From Pirellula staleyi DSM 6068 (lineage in GTDB: Bacteria > Planctomycetota > Planctomycetia > Pirellulales > Pirellulaceae), in assembly GCA_945875845.1 (NCBI GenBank), contig CAMCMB010000031.1, positions 1-64,000 on the forward strand: a stretch of DNA of 64,000 nucleotides, written 5' to 3'. The notes beneath the pieces are model-generated. The model did no database searches, was not told where the DNA came from, and worked only from the letters and a program-made list of their open reading frames with translations. The position numbers were made by a program, and so were the translations under genes. Of this stretch, positions 27,203-35,510 are shown one piece after another (within the stretch, counting starts at the first letter, position 1; each line of letters starts with the position of its first letter).

Positions 27203-28521
27203 GATTGTGCGTCTCCTTTCCAATGCAACATCAACAAGTTCGTTGCCAAGAACCCAATACCGATCGCGATAAACGCCACACCGCGCTGTACGAAGCCAAG
27301 GTCGGCATCAAAGAACCGACACAAGATCACACTCGATAATACTGCCATCCCGGTATTGACCACGCTCAGCTTTCGCTGCTTCAACCCGATCACCAGCGTC
27401 CCGATGCCAAGAGCACACAGGTACAGATTGAATAACACGACTGCGATGGCTTTTTCATTGAAATGCGTCAATAACCACCCAAATAGTGACAGGATCGACA
27501 CTGCGCCGAGCATCACTTCGTACCTCGATCGTTGAACCCAACTCCATAACCAAAGTGCAATTGACGTCACCATGATGATTACAACCACCGTCACTTCTGT
27601 TGCCAACAACAACCTCGAGTTGGCTATTTCTCTGCCGTCGTAAGAATAATATTGCCATGAGTCGCTGTAACTCATGATCAATGCTAGCCCGAATCCACCT
27701 ACTGCGCCAACGGTCTGAAATGGTCGTTGCCAAACCGTTGATGCATCAGCCCACCAACGCGAGCCGACGAGCAAAAGCAGCCCAAACAACCCACCTAGAA
27801 GCATAGGTTCTGAATGAAATTCAAGACTTAGATTTTCCATCGAAATCGGTACTGCGATGCATAGAGTTATCGCAAGCACCCAGGCAAATAACACTGGCCG
27901 TGGATGATAATGACTAGTTCGGCTTGTTAGCCACAAGTAGGGCAAGGCCAAACCAACCAATGGAAAGTACCAAAGAATTCTCAGCCCGTAACGCTCGCTC
28001 GCCGTGGTCCAAACGGTGATTCCGATAAGATACAACAAGGCTGGCAATGTCGATCCCAGCAGGTATGCAACGGGCAAACCAAGTAGCGACCATGTCAGCA
28101 TAAAATCATCAAAACTACCCCCGAGGTTGTATGTCTGACCAATCAACGAGATTGCAACACCAATGGAGATGGTTTGAAATGTCCCCACCCCTTCCCGCCA
28201 GGCCGTACTCGCCCGCTGCGTCATCAGTAACCAGCCGCCCAATGCTGCTGACACGGACAAAGGCAATACCGAGATCAACGCTCGCATCGGCCGCGAGAGC
28301 TCTTCCCAGTTGTGTGCCAGCAAAAGGATAATCCCACCGCCGATCAGGACTGCGCCCAGGATACTAAATAAGATAGTTGCCCAGCGTTTCGCCGAGCTTG
28401 CAAGGGCTTTCGGCTCACCATAGTGCTCACGGATTCTCTCCGCAACCTCTGGTGAAATGATCCCTTGGCTCACAAGCTCCGGTAATTCTCGGTACAACCA
28501 CCCCAATGTCTGTCTGTTCAT
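27199..28521 (-). CDS. DUF2157 multi-pass membrane protein
   Basis: A 440-residue inner-membrane protein. Residues 1-45 form the soluble start of DUF2157 (LYRELPELVSQGIISPEVAERI), followed by about 11-13 hydrophobic helices beginning WATILFSILGAVLIGGGI. Function is unknown. The coupled GDYXXLXY gene overlaps its stop by 4 bp, so the two probably form one complex; in other bacteria these parts can be fused. Clear ATG at 28521. Confidence 0.87.
   Translation of the reverse strand: MNRQTLGWLYRELPELVSQGIISPEVAERIREHYGEPKALASSAKRWATILFSILGAVLIGGGIILLLAHNWEELSRPMRALISVLPLSVSAALGGWLLMTQRASTAWREGVGTFQTISIGVAISLIGQTYNLGGSFDDFMLTWSLLGLPVAYLLGSTLPALLYLIGITVWTTASERYGLRILWYFPLVGLALPYLWLTSRTSHYHPRPVLFAWVLAITLCIAVPISMENLSLEFHSEPMLLGGLFGLLLLVGSRWWADASTVWQRPFQTVGAVGGFGLALIMSYSDSWQYYSYDGREIANSRLLLATEVTVVVIIMVTSIALWLWSWVQRSRYEVMLGAVSILSLFGWLLTHFNEKAIAVVLFNLYLCALGIGTLVIGLKQRKLSVVNTGMAVLSSVILCRFFDADLGFVQRGVAFIAIGIGFLATNLLMLHWKGDAQS
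27202..27221 (-). promoter_or_regulatory. Strong Shine-Dalgarno site that fixes the GDYXXLXY start
   Basis: On the minus strand AAAGGAGA precedes GTG (27202) by nine bases, inside the end of the DUF2157 gene. It is one of the few strong ribosome sites in this window and decides between GTG and the upstream TTG. Confidence 0.8.
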
Positions 28522-28593
28522 GCCTTATTCCGAGAGTTTTCTTGGGTATTCAGAAGGACCGAGCGATCGCGGCGACGTCTTCATATCCCTAGC

Positions 28594-28848
28594 TTAGAAA
28601 AAAGTCCGGGCTATCGATCTCAATGTTCTTTTCCATGGACGATTGGCAATTGTCTCTTCCCGAACCCGCAAATGCTGTGCCGCATCCTTGTAAATGCTGC
28701 TCGAAATACGAATTTCTAGTCTAATTGAGAGGGCGAACTCCGCCGCAACCTGCGGTACTTTGATTCGCCGAGATGGTTGGATTTGCTGAATTGAACAGAA
28801 GCGGGTTAATGTCGCACATCGTTCCCTGGAGAGATACAAGTCAGCCAC
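28594..28848 (-). CDS. Possible small hypothetical protein or remnant
   Basis: An 84-residue frame in the gap between the DUF2157 and ceramidase-like genes. Its translation (for example PQVAAEFALSIRLEIRIS) is protein-like but matches nothing I recognise, and there is no ribosome site or operon context. It could be a decayed gene fragment. Weak call. Confidence 0.2.
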   Translation of the reverse strand: MADLYLSRERCATLTRFCSIQQIQPSRRIKVPQVAAEFALSIRLEIRISSSIYKDAAQHLRVREETIANRPWKRTLRSIARTFF

Positions 28849-29016
28849 CCATTTACGCTGCCGGTAGGAATCACGCCGACGCGAGTACTGTCAGATCGCT
28901 TGACTTGCACCATTTTGACACGTGCGTGTCACATGGGTGAGCAAGTTCCCTCGTTCGCGACATTGGAAAAGTTTAGCGACCCACGACTCAAGGTCGTGGG
29001 GGCTCAAACCACCTGC
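28849..29016. repeat. Dispersed repeat: CACATGGGTGAG...AGCGACCCACGAC
   Basis: The stretch at about 28920-29025 (ACATGGGTGAGCAAG, then TTTAGCGACCCACGACTCAAGG and GGGGCTCAAAC) is related to 35285-35370. The two copies differ by substitutions and short indels. CACGAC..GTCGTG forms a small hairpin. Confidence 0.6.
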
Positions 29017-31128
29017 TCAGGGGCCGAGGAGCGGTTTCCGGAATATGGCGACTTCGTCGATTCGCCCCTCCCAACTGAAGTCTCTGCTTCCACGCCCGCC
29101 TAGAAACAGGTCGTCGACTCCCAATGGCAAATCAAACGGCATGTCGGTCTTGATCTCGGGTTCTGGATTGTCATTGAGATTGACTCGCACCGTGTTGCCA
29201 TCGCGAACGAACTGGACCTTGGCCCAAGTCCATCGAGGAACGACCGTCTTGCCGATCACCCAATCGCGATTTCCCGATTGAAAGATGAGCTTGCCCGCAT
29301 TCTCACCCTTGCCTACCAATCCCAATGCGTCACCCTGTGGCAGATGTCCATGATTGCGGCCACGACAAAACATCCAGCCAGCAACTTCGCGGCCGTCCAG
29401 CGGCATGCCATTCCAAATCCACAACGACACACTGTACTGGTCACCCAAATCCGACACGCGAGCACGCATGCGACCGCCTGCCATTTGGGCCGAACGGTTC
29501 ACTTCGCCATCCAGACAGTGGTCCTGCGACGCGGGCCCCTCCAAGAAAAACACAACCCCGGGCTCATAGAACCCATCCAAATGATTGCCGGAAGAATCGA
29601 TTGCTCTAGGGCCAGCGGTTTCGTCCATCCGCCAGTAGGCTGCCGGTTGCATGGAAAGAGTTTTATTGACAGCGATACCACGGCTCTGAATGTAGGATCT
29701 TCGTGGCTTCGCACAAGCATTCTCGAGTTGTTCAAGACACGCTTCTATGATCTTTGGCTCCGCTTCGACCTCAAGACCAGCCGAACGGGCCGCCCATGTG
29801 TTGTAGCCCCCGAGGACATGCTGTTCGGGTGGGGGGATGTATCCATCGCCACCGTTGGCAAGTTCGATCACCATCGTTTGAGTGAGCGGACTTTGTAGCT
29901 TTAATTTCATGCCGCTCAACGCATACGTTTCTGTCGGCGTGGTTGCAATCGCGATCGTACCAATACGAAGTGCTTGAACGACGACATCCGTTTCTTTTCG
30001 TTCGTCCAGGATGATTTGTTCTCGAGCGTAGACTTCCGCAGTCGTCTTGGGTGGCTGGCCAGCCAATTTCTCGACGATGGGTTTCGCCCAGTCCAGGCGT
30101 TGCTGATCGGGAACGCGGTACCTCATGTGCAATCTTGCTTCGCTCATCGCAAGATCCGCTTTCCCGTCGTACTCTATCTTGTCATATGCCTCGGCAGCGA
30201 GATCGACGAGCCCTTGGGTGTATTCCTCGATCTTGATGGTTTCAAATTCGATCGGCGTTTTCTTGGTGTAGTCCAACCGCCAAATGTCGCCGCTGCAACC
30301 ATGCGACATGATCGCAACGAATGGAGGACGCCCCCCAGCGGGCTCCTTGGCGATCCGCGATTTCATGCCATCGCAAAAGCGACCGAAGTAGTCGGCACCC
30401 ACAGGTTTTTCGCCACTGAAGTAGTGCATTGAGAAATTGGCCAGAAGCGCGATCGGCTCGCCAGCCTTGGATTGAAATGAAATCATGGAAAGATCCGGAT
30501 CTTCTGGACCTGACTCGCCGGTGACATCTTCCCAGACTCGTCCAGCATGCATGTTGGCCCGAACGGTTTTGTTTCCGAATGGATCTTCTGCGATACGATC
30601 GGGTCGACGAATCCATCGACGCACGGCGGTATAATTGGCTGCGTTCCGCACAGCCCAACCCACACGTGCCGGTTCAAGTTGATTACTTGCCAACTCGATG
30701 GCTTCTACCAATTTGATTCGGAGGAACGGCAAATAGTTTTCGTCTGCGTCTGTTCCGAGACACCCCATGGCTGCCGGAACCGAATGGGCGTGCGTGGCGG
30801 AAATCAACATCCGATCGGTTCGAATGTTGGTTTTCTTGGAGGCCATCGCTTTGACTTCGTCCAGGAAAGGCCGAGAGAGCATGCAACTGTCTACGACGAC
30901 GATAGCAATCCGTTCCAATCCGTCCTTGAGGACGATCGCACGTGCATGAATGGGCGTGGTAACCGACGTGGCTGTGTTGCTTGTCATACCTCCATTGATG
31001 AGGACAGGAAATGACACGGGCGTGATATCAACGACCGCTGCTCCTGCCATTAGATCGCCGTACCCCCTTTCAGTCGTAAAACCAATAGAAAGCAACAGTG
31101 CGGCCAGAAACCGTAGTGGTGGGAACAT
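29017..31128 (-). CDS. Neutral ceramidase-like secreted protein with C-terminal LamG domain
   Basis: A 703-residue exported protein. A signal peptide covers residues 1-24. A neutral/alkaline ceramidase-type N-terminal domain follows (AGAAVVDITPVSFPVLING, then an ISATHAHSVP zinc-binding block and an NFSMHYF histidine). Residues about 490-700 are a LamG/concanavalin-type fold (YWRMDETAGPRAIDSSGNHLDG start). In planctomycetes this family is widespread and lipid substrates are not proven, so hydrolysis of ceramide is only a family hint; related domains occur in many surface hydrolases. Single gene, ATG at 31128. Confidence 0.83.
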   Translation of the reverse strand: MFPPLRFLAALLLSIGFTTERGYGDLMAGAAVVDITPVSFPVLINGGMTSNTATSVTTPIHARAIVLKDGLERIAIVVVDSCMLSRPFLDEVKAMASKKTNIRTDRMLISATHAHSVPAAMGCLGTDADENYLPFLRIKLVEAIELASNQLEPARVGWAVRNAANYTAVRRWIRRPDRIAEDPFGNKTVRANMHAGRVWEDVTGESGPEDPDLSMISFQSKAGEPIALLANFSMHYFSGEKPVGADYFGRFCDGMKSRIAKEPAGGRPPFVAIMSHGCSGDIWRLDYTKKTPIEFETIKIEEYTQGLVDLAAEAYDKIEYDGKADLAMSEARLHMRYRVPDQQRLDWAKPIVEKLAGQPPKTTAEVYAREQIILDERKETDVVVQALRIGTIAIATTPTETYALSGMKLKLQSPLTQTMVIELANGGDGYIPPPEQHVLGGYNTWAARSAGLEVEAEPKIIEACLEQLENACAKPRRSYIQSRGIAVNKTLSMQPAAYWRMDETAGPRAIDSSGNHLDGFYEPGVVFFLEGPASQDHCLDGEVNRSAQMAGGRMRARVSDLGDQYSVSLWIWNGMPLDGREVAGWMFCRGRNHGHLPQGDALGLVGKGENAGKLIFQSGNRDWVIGKTVVPRWTWAKVQFVRDGNTVRVNLNDNPEPEIKTDMPFDLPLGVDDLFLGGRGSRDFSWEGRIDEVAIFRKPLLGP

Positions 31129-31196
31129 TTCGACTCTCTGTGAGGAAGTTAAAAAAGATTCAGGCTTTGGATCAGGAATTCGATACTTGGGAGGTT

Positions 31197-31240
31197 GAGG
31201 CTCCTGCCGAACCGTTGCGTCGCAAGCTCGGCAGAACCTC
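31197..31240. repeat. Hairpin repeat of the GAGGCTCCTGCCGA family
   Basis: Arms GAGGCTCCTGCCGA (31197-31210) and TCGGCAGAACCTC (31228-31240) pair with one bulge/mismatch. It shares flanking GGGAGG..CCTCCC with the copy at 12091 and the array at 5008. Confidence 0.7.
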
Positions 31241-31340
31241 GCCCTCCCTTTGTTTTCGAAACCATTAGACAGCTATCGCTTGCCACAATTCTAATTGTTT
31301 TTTGATCTGGGAGTGCACTCAACAATTTGTGGAATTGGAA

Positions 31341-31380
31341 GCAATGTTCCTGTCGATTTCGCAATGTTCCTGTCGATTTC
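31341..31380. repeat. Perfect 20-bp tandem duplication
   Basis: GCAATGTTCCTGTCGATTTC occurs twice head to tail (31341-31360, 31361-31380) upstream of the small membrane protein gene. Recent duplication is likely since the copies are identical. Confidence 0.9.
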
Positions 31381-31455
31381 AACGAGCAGGTTGTGCTAAG
31401 CTCTCGCCATGAGCGCAATTCCGTTCGCAAATCCCTGTTTCCCCAGGACAAGAGC

Positions 31456-31875
31456 ATGAAATTCGCTGGCTTGATCATCATTTGTGCGAGTAGCTGCCTG
31501 GCATTGATTTTACCAGCCATCGGCGTTGTCCATTTCCCGAAAGCCGTCCGATCGGCGAAGCCTTTGCCTGTTTCGCTCCTCCTGTCGCCTCAATCGCCTC
31601 AACAGCCACAAGCCTTGTTTGCGCCACCCGCATCGAGTGGAACGAGTTGGGCACCCGCAACTCCATCCGTCATGCAGACTGAACTGTTACCAAACCCAGC
31701 TTCACCATTTCCTCCGACGATGCGGTCACAAGACTCAGCACAGCCAACTTCAACCGAGGAAGCGGGGTTGGTCGAAAAATATCCTGCCTCCAAAATTGGG
31801 ATAGGAGTTTGGCTATTGCTATGCCCCGTGTGCCTGATTGGTCTAGCGATCTGGTCGTTGTCGCCCAATCCATAA
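31456..31875 (+). CDS. Small two-helix membrane protein
   Basis: A 139-residue protein from the ATG at 31456, where a hydrophobic N-terminus begins (MKFAGLIIICASSCLALIL). The middle (residues 30-105) is Pro/Ser/Gln-rich. A second membrane helix ends the protein (GVWLLLCPVCLIGLAIWSL). Unknown function; layout suggests a disordered periplasmic loop between two helices. An earlier ATG at 31327 in the same frame lies inside the tandem duplication and is less likely. Convergent with the BRCT gene. Confidence 0.55.
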   Translation: MKFAGLIIICASSCLALILPAIGVVHFPKAVRSAKPLPVSLLLSPQSPQQPQALFAPPASSGTSWAPATPSVMQTELLPNPASPFPPTMRSQDSAQPTSTEEAGLVEKYPASKIGIGVWLLLCPVCLIGLAIWSLSPNP

Positions 31876-31893
31876 CCGATGGAAAAAAGAGGG

Positions 31894-33114
31894 CTAGACC
31901 CGCCCGAGTCGATCAAGGGCTTCTTCGGCCCAAGGGCTTTGAGGGGAAAGTTGCACGAACCGGATCCAGTGACGAACCGCTTGTTCTTCATCCGCCATTT
32001 CATCCAGACACTTTGCTAAATGGTAATGGACATCCGGGTAACGATCGTCTCTCACGAGCGCGCCTTGAAACGCTGCGATCGCTAACTCCGTTTGCCCTGT
32101 TTCTGCCAACACGCATCCTAAATTCGCTCGCGCCTCAATAAAATCCTCATCGAGTTCGACCGCGTTATAGTATCGTTCGCGAGCGGCCGAGTTATCACCA
32201 CTTCGGTATAACAATTCCGCAAGTTGAAAACAAATCTCAGCCGTCATTCCGTACTTTGCAAGAATAACGCGATACCATTCGATCGCTTGTTCGAAGTGCC
32301 CCCCGTCCTCCAACTCTTCGGCCACGTGGAGCATGTCATCGCGAGTCCAATTTTGTACGTCGTTGGAATTGGCATCTACGCCCGCGATTCCGAGCGAATC
32401 GCTGAGCCCCGAATCGTAGCTGATCCCCGTAGCCTGAAACGGCAAGGTACGCGTACCTTGTGATTCCAATTCCTCGTCTCGATCGAAATCCAAATGCAGT
32501 TGCCCGTTGGCACTAAGCAATTGCCCACCATGTCTTAACAACAATCTGCGACCATCGACGACCAGATCCAGTTCCATCAGAGAACGATTTGCGACCCAAG
32601 GAGCAAACTCGGTCAACTGGCGTTTGATGTCGGTGGGACGTGCACCGCGCGAGATCCAACCCGATAGTTGCCGAGCGTTTTGAACTTGCTCAAAGTCGAA
32701 ATAGGGGAGACGATGCGCAACTTTCTTACTGGTAAGCAGTCCCATGCGAAGCCATCGTCGAATGTTCCTCACAGGCGTCTTGATGAGTCCGGCCACCATG
32801 GCAGGTGTGTAGAGCTGCATGCTGGACGATTCGTCCACCACACCTAACTGCTGCCAAAGATCATGCTCATGCACGAGCGTCGTACGGCCTTCTCGCATTC
32901 CCTTTCGAATCGAATCGCTGAGCAAATCCGAAAGATCTTCGGCTGGCAATTCGTCTGCTCCGATAATCACTAAATCGACGTCGCCAGCGACGCGTTCGAG
33001 AGGATTGCCTCCGTGCTCGCGAACGAGTTGCATGGCTTCTTTGCGAGGGAGCGCTCCGAGCTTACCGACGAACACAACTCGCTTGTTTTCCAGTATCGAC
33101 GCGTCGTCGGTCAT
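31894..33114 (-). CDS. BRCT - MerR-type HTH - TPR fusion protein
   Basis: A 406-residue multi-domain protein. Residues 8-92 form a BRCT-like domain (NKRVVFVGKLGALPRKEAMQ, then VTLVIIG-type core VDLVIIGADELP). Residues 98-165 look like a MerR-family DNA-binding helix-turn-helix (YTPAMVAGLIKTPVRNIRRW, then RLPYFDFEQV). Residues 250-400 are TPR-like (AIEWYRVILAKYG, EARANLGCVLAETGQ). A BRCT domain joined to a MerR reader is unusual; this is probably a regulatory or scaffold protein, maybe tied to DNA damage. Its ATG overlaps the surE stop (33111-33114). No enzyme motif. Confidence 0.78.
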   Translation of the reverse strand: MTDDASILENKRVVFVGKLGALPRKEAMQLVREHGGNPLERVAGDVDLVIIGADELPAEDLSDLLSDSIRKGMREGRTTLVHEHDLWQQLGVVDESSSMQLYTPAMVAGLIKTPVRNIRRWLRMGLLTSKKVAHRLPYFDFEQVQNARQLSGWISRGARPTDIKRQLTEFAPWVANRSLMELDLVVDGRRLLLRHGGQLLSANGQLHLDFDRDEELESQGTRTLPFQATGISYDSGLSDSLGIAGVDANSNDVQNWTRDDMLHVAEELEDGGHFEQAIEWYRVILAKYGMTAEICFQLAELLYRSGDNSAARERYYNAVELDEDFIEARANLGCVLAETGQTELAIAAFQGALVRDDRYPDVHYHLAKCLDEMADEEQAVRHWIRFVQLSPQSPWAEEALDRLGRV

Positions 33115-33911
33115 CGGATTCCTATTGCAGTCAATCCTGCTACGGAGAGCTTCCAGTTTGGCATTTTTTCAAGCAGACCATGCTTGGTCATATTGAATTG
33201 CAAAGGAGTCACGGTGATGTGACCGGCTGCTAAGGCGTTTAAATCGGTCTCATGATCGGTCGGCTTTGGCGGTGGATCATTGGTGGACCAGTAGTAGTTG
33301 CGGCCTTTCGGATCTTGGCGCTTAATGTAATGATCGCCGTACCGTTCGACACCCATTGGCACACAATGCACTTCCGGAGTTTGGCCAGAGCGAAAAACTT
33401 GGGTAGCAGCCGTGGGAATATTGATATTGTAAAGCTCGCTGCTAGGCCCTTGGTTTTCGAGGATCTGCCGAATGAGTGCAACCGCGAGCTGAGCCGCGGA
33501 TTCGAAATCCGCATGAACATCGTGCTCGAGCGACACAGCAATACTTGGAATCCGAAAAAACGCACCCTCAATCGCAGCAGCTACCGTACCGGAATAGAGG
33601 ACATTGATCCCAGCATTCAAGCCACCGTTGATTCCACTTACGATTAGATCGAGGGGCTCGCCAGCCAATTCCGCCACACCCAGTTTGACGCAATCGGCCG
33701 GTGATCCATCCACGGCCCATCCACGGAAATCGTCTCCGTCGAAAATCTCTTTGCAGGTCAAGGGTGTTAGGTACGTGATCGAATGCCCAACCCCACTCTG
33801 TTCTGTCGCGGGTGCAACCACCACAACATCTCCGAGTTGGACTAACGCCTCACGCATGGCTCGAAGACCTGGGGCATAAATACCGTCATCATTTGCAAGA
33901 AGTATCTTCAA
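33111..33911 (-). CDS. surE: 5'-nucleotidase SurE
   Basis: A 266-residue metal-dependent nucleoside monophosphate phosphatase, linked to stationary-phase survival. The start is TTG at 33911 (MKILLANDDG), which matches the family N-terminus exactly, with metal ligands in NDDG (residues 7-10). GSPADC and SGINGG (about residues 88-94 for the latter) complete the site, and TVAAAIEGAF follows. Slightly longer than E. coli SurE at the C-terminus. Translationally coupled to the BRCT-MerR-TPR gene. Confidence 0.95.
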   Translation of the reverse strand: MKILLANDDGIYAPGLRAMREALVQLGDVVVVAPATEQSGVGHSITYLTPLTCKEIFDGDDFRGWAVDGSPADCVKLGVAELAGEPLDLIVSGINGGLNAGINVLYSGTVAAAIEGAFFRIPSIAVSLEHDVHADFESAAQLAVALIRQILENQGPSSELYNINIPTAATQVFRSGQTPEVHCVPMGVERYGDHYIKRQDPKGRNYYWSTNDPPPKPTDHETDLNALAAGHITVTPLQFNMTKHGLLEKMPNWKLSVAGLTAIGIR

Positions 33912-34096
33912 CTTTAGGTAACCCTCTATCTTTATTCGTGCCGGTTGTTGGATTTGTTGAATTGGAAATCAAGAAGCAAGAGCGTGCAACCCGAAAGTGT
34001 TCCGTTTTAGAGGACAAGTTATGCAGTACAATTTATGCAGTACAATTATGTTTTCGTTCGTTCGTCCAATGTTTGGGTAGAAACAGAGAAACGGTT

Positions 34097-35173
34097 ATGC
34101 TGCGCACTTGTGTTCTGGTGATCGTCTGCGATTTGCTGAACCTGACGCAATCTTTCGGCCAACAGCCTTGGCAGAATTTCGACACAACAACCCGCGCTAG
34201 CCTGCGAGGACTGGCTGCGGTCAGCAAAGATGTCGCTTGGGCATGTGGTAGCCAAGGAACCATCGTTCGCACCCTGGACGGAGGATCGCGTTGGAATCGA
34301 ATCTCCATTCCCCAATTGGACAAACTCGACAAACTCGAATTCCGGTCGATCCATGCTTGGGACGGCAACCGAGCGATCGTGGCCACGGCGGGTCAGCCAG
34401 CGGTTATCATGAAGACCATTGACGGGGGAAGCACTTGGTTGAAAGTTTACGAGAATCCGTCGCCGCAAGCCTTCTTTGATGGGATGAGATTTTTCAACGA
34501 CCAGACTGGACTTGCGTTTAGCGATCCCGTTGACGGCGGCTTGTTGATCGTCAAGAGTTTGGATGGCGGTAATTCCTGGTCCGTTATCGAGCCTTCGGCA
34601 ATTCCAAAAATGGAGGATGGAGAAGCTGGGTTTGCAGCCAGCAATTCGACTCTGTTCGTTTCGGAAAACAAGGCCTGGATTGGCCTGGGCGGAGGAAGCG
34701 CTGGTTCGAGTCGTATGTTTCGCTCGAATGATCGAGGAGATAGCTGGGCGTTCGAGCGGGTGGAACCAATCTTGCGGGGCGAGTCGGCAGGGATTTTCTC
34801 CGTTGCATTCGATGGCGAGTTCAAAGGAGTTTGCGTTGGCGGTGACTATCGGAAGGAATCGACCGCAGAGCACAACATCGCTCTCTCCGAGGATGGAGGC
34901 ATGAGTTGGCGAAGTCCAAAAAAAAGTCGACCTCTCGGCTTTCGTTCGTGCGTCGTCTCGGCTCTTGTTCGTGCACCATCCGCTGCAGCGGAGTCGCCTA
35001 TGTGGTTAACATGCGGGCCGACCGGCTGTGATTGGAGTTCCGATCGCGAGTCATGGCAGGCGTTATCGGAGACAGGCTTTCATGTGCTGAGCGTATCAAT
35101 CGACAACGTTGTGTGGGCAGCGGGCTCAGACGGCAGAGTGGCGAAATTTTTAGGATTGCGCGATAGGCGATAA
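34097..35173 (+). CDS. Exported Ycf48/BNR-type beta-propeller protein
   Basis: A 358-residue exported protein from the ATG at 34097, where a signal peptide begins (MLRTCVLVIVCDLL, cleavage near QSFGQ). Repeated blades carry BNR/Asp-box motifs: TLDGGSRW, TIDGGSTW, SLDGGNSW, SNDRGDSW, SEDGGMSW. The fold resembles photosystem II assembly factor Ycf48 and sialidase-type propellers, but no catalytic residues are recognised and a photosystem role is excluded by the organism. In-frame upstream codons exist but lack the signal peptide. Confidence 0.82.
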   Translation: MLRTCVLVIVCDLLNLTQSFGQQPWQNFDTTTRASLRGLAAVSKDVAWACGSQGTIVRTLDGGSRWNRISIPQLDKLDKLEFRSIHAWDGNRAIVATAGQPAVIMKTIDGGSTWLKVYENPSPQAFFDGMRFFNDQTGLAFSDPVDGGLLIVKSLDGGNSWSVIEPSAIPKMEDGEAGFAASNSTLFVSENKAWIGLGGGSAGSSRMFRSNDRGDSWAFERVEPILRGESAGIFSVAFDGEFKGVCVGGDYRKESTAEHNIALSEDGGMSWRSPKKSRPLGFRSCVVSALVRAPSAAAESPMWLTCGPTGCDWSSDRESWQALSETGFHVLSVSIDNVVWAAGSDGRVAKFLGLRDRR

Positions 35174-35510
35174 CGCTAGCGCAGCGTCCTGTCTCTGCCC
35201 CAACGACCTTGTGTTGTTGGTCAGCAAGTTTGGTCCGCTAAACCCGAGTCCCACCGCCAAGCGGCTCCGGCCCCCATGCGCTTGCCACATGGGTGAGGAG
35301 AGTTTCCTCGGCCAGCAACGTTAGAAACTTCAGCGACCCACGACACAAGGCCCGTTAGGGGGCTCAAACCGTCTGACGGCGAATTGATTGTTAGCCGACC
35401 AAACTTTGCTGCTCATGACACAAGGTCATGAGGGGCAAAAACAGCCTGCTCTGCGGCTTGCTCAGTGATTCTGCTCGCAATCAACGTCAGCCTGCAATCA
35501 GTCATGATCG
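35174..35510. repeat. Intergenic dispersed repeats (CACATGGGTGAG and TCATGACACAAGG motifs)
   Basis: No gene. About 35285-35370 is related to 28920-29025 (ACATGGGTGAGGAGAG, CAGCGACCCACGACACAAGG, GGGGCTCAAACCG). A shorter echo follows at about 35410-35440 (CTCATGACACAAGGTCATGAGGGGC), itself a hairpin (CTCATGAC / GTCATGAG). Confidence 0.6.

Larger units (their letters stand above)
31129..31455. other. Intergenic region with hairpin and tandem repeats
   Basis: No gene is seen in this gap between divergent genes. It holds the hairpin at 31197-31240 and a perfect 20-bp tandem duplication at 31341-31380, both listed separately. Promoters for both flanking genes must lie here but no clear -35/-10 pair stands out. 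Confidence 0.5.
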
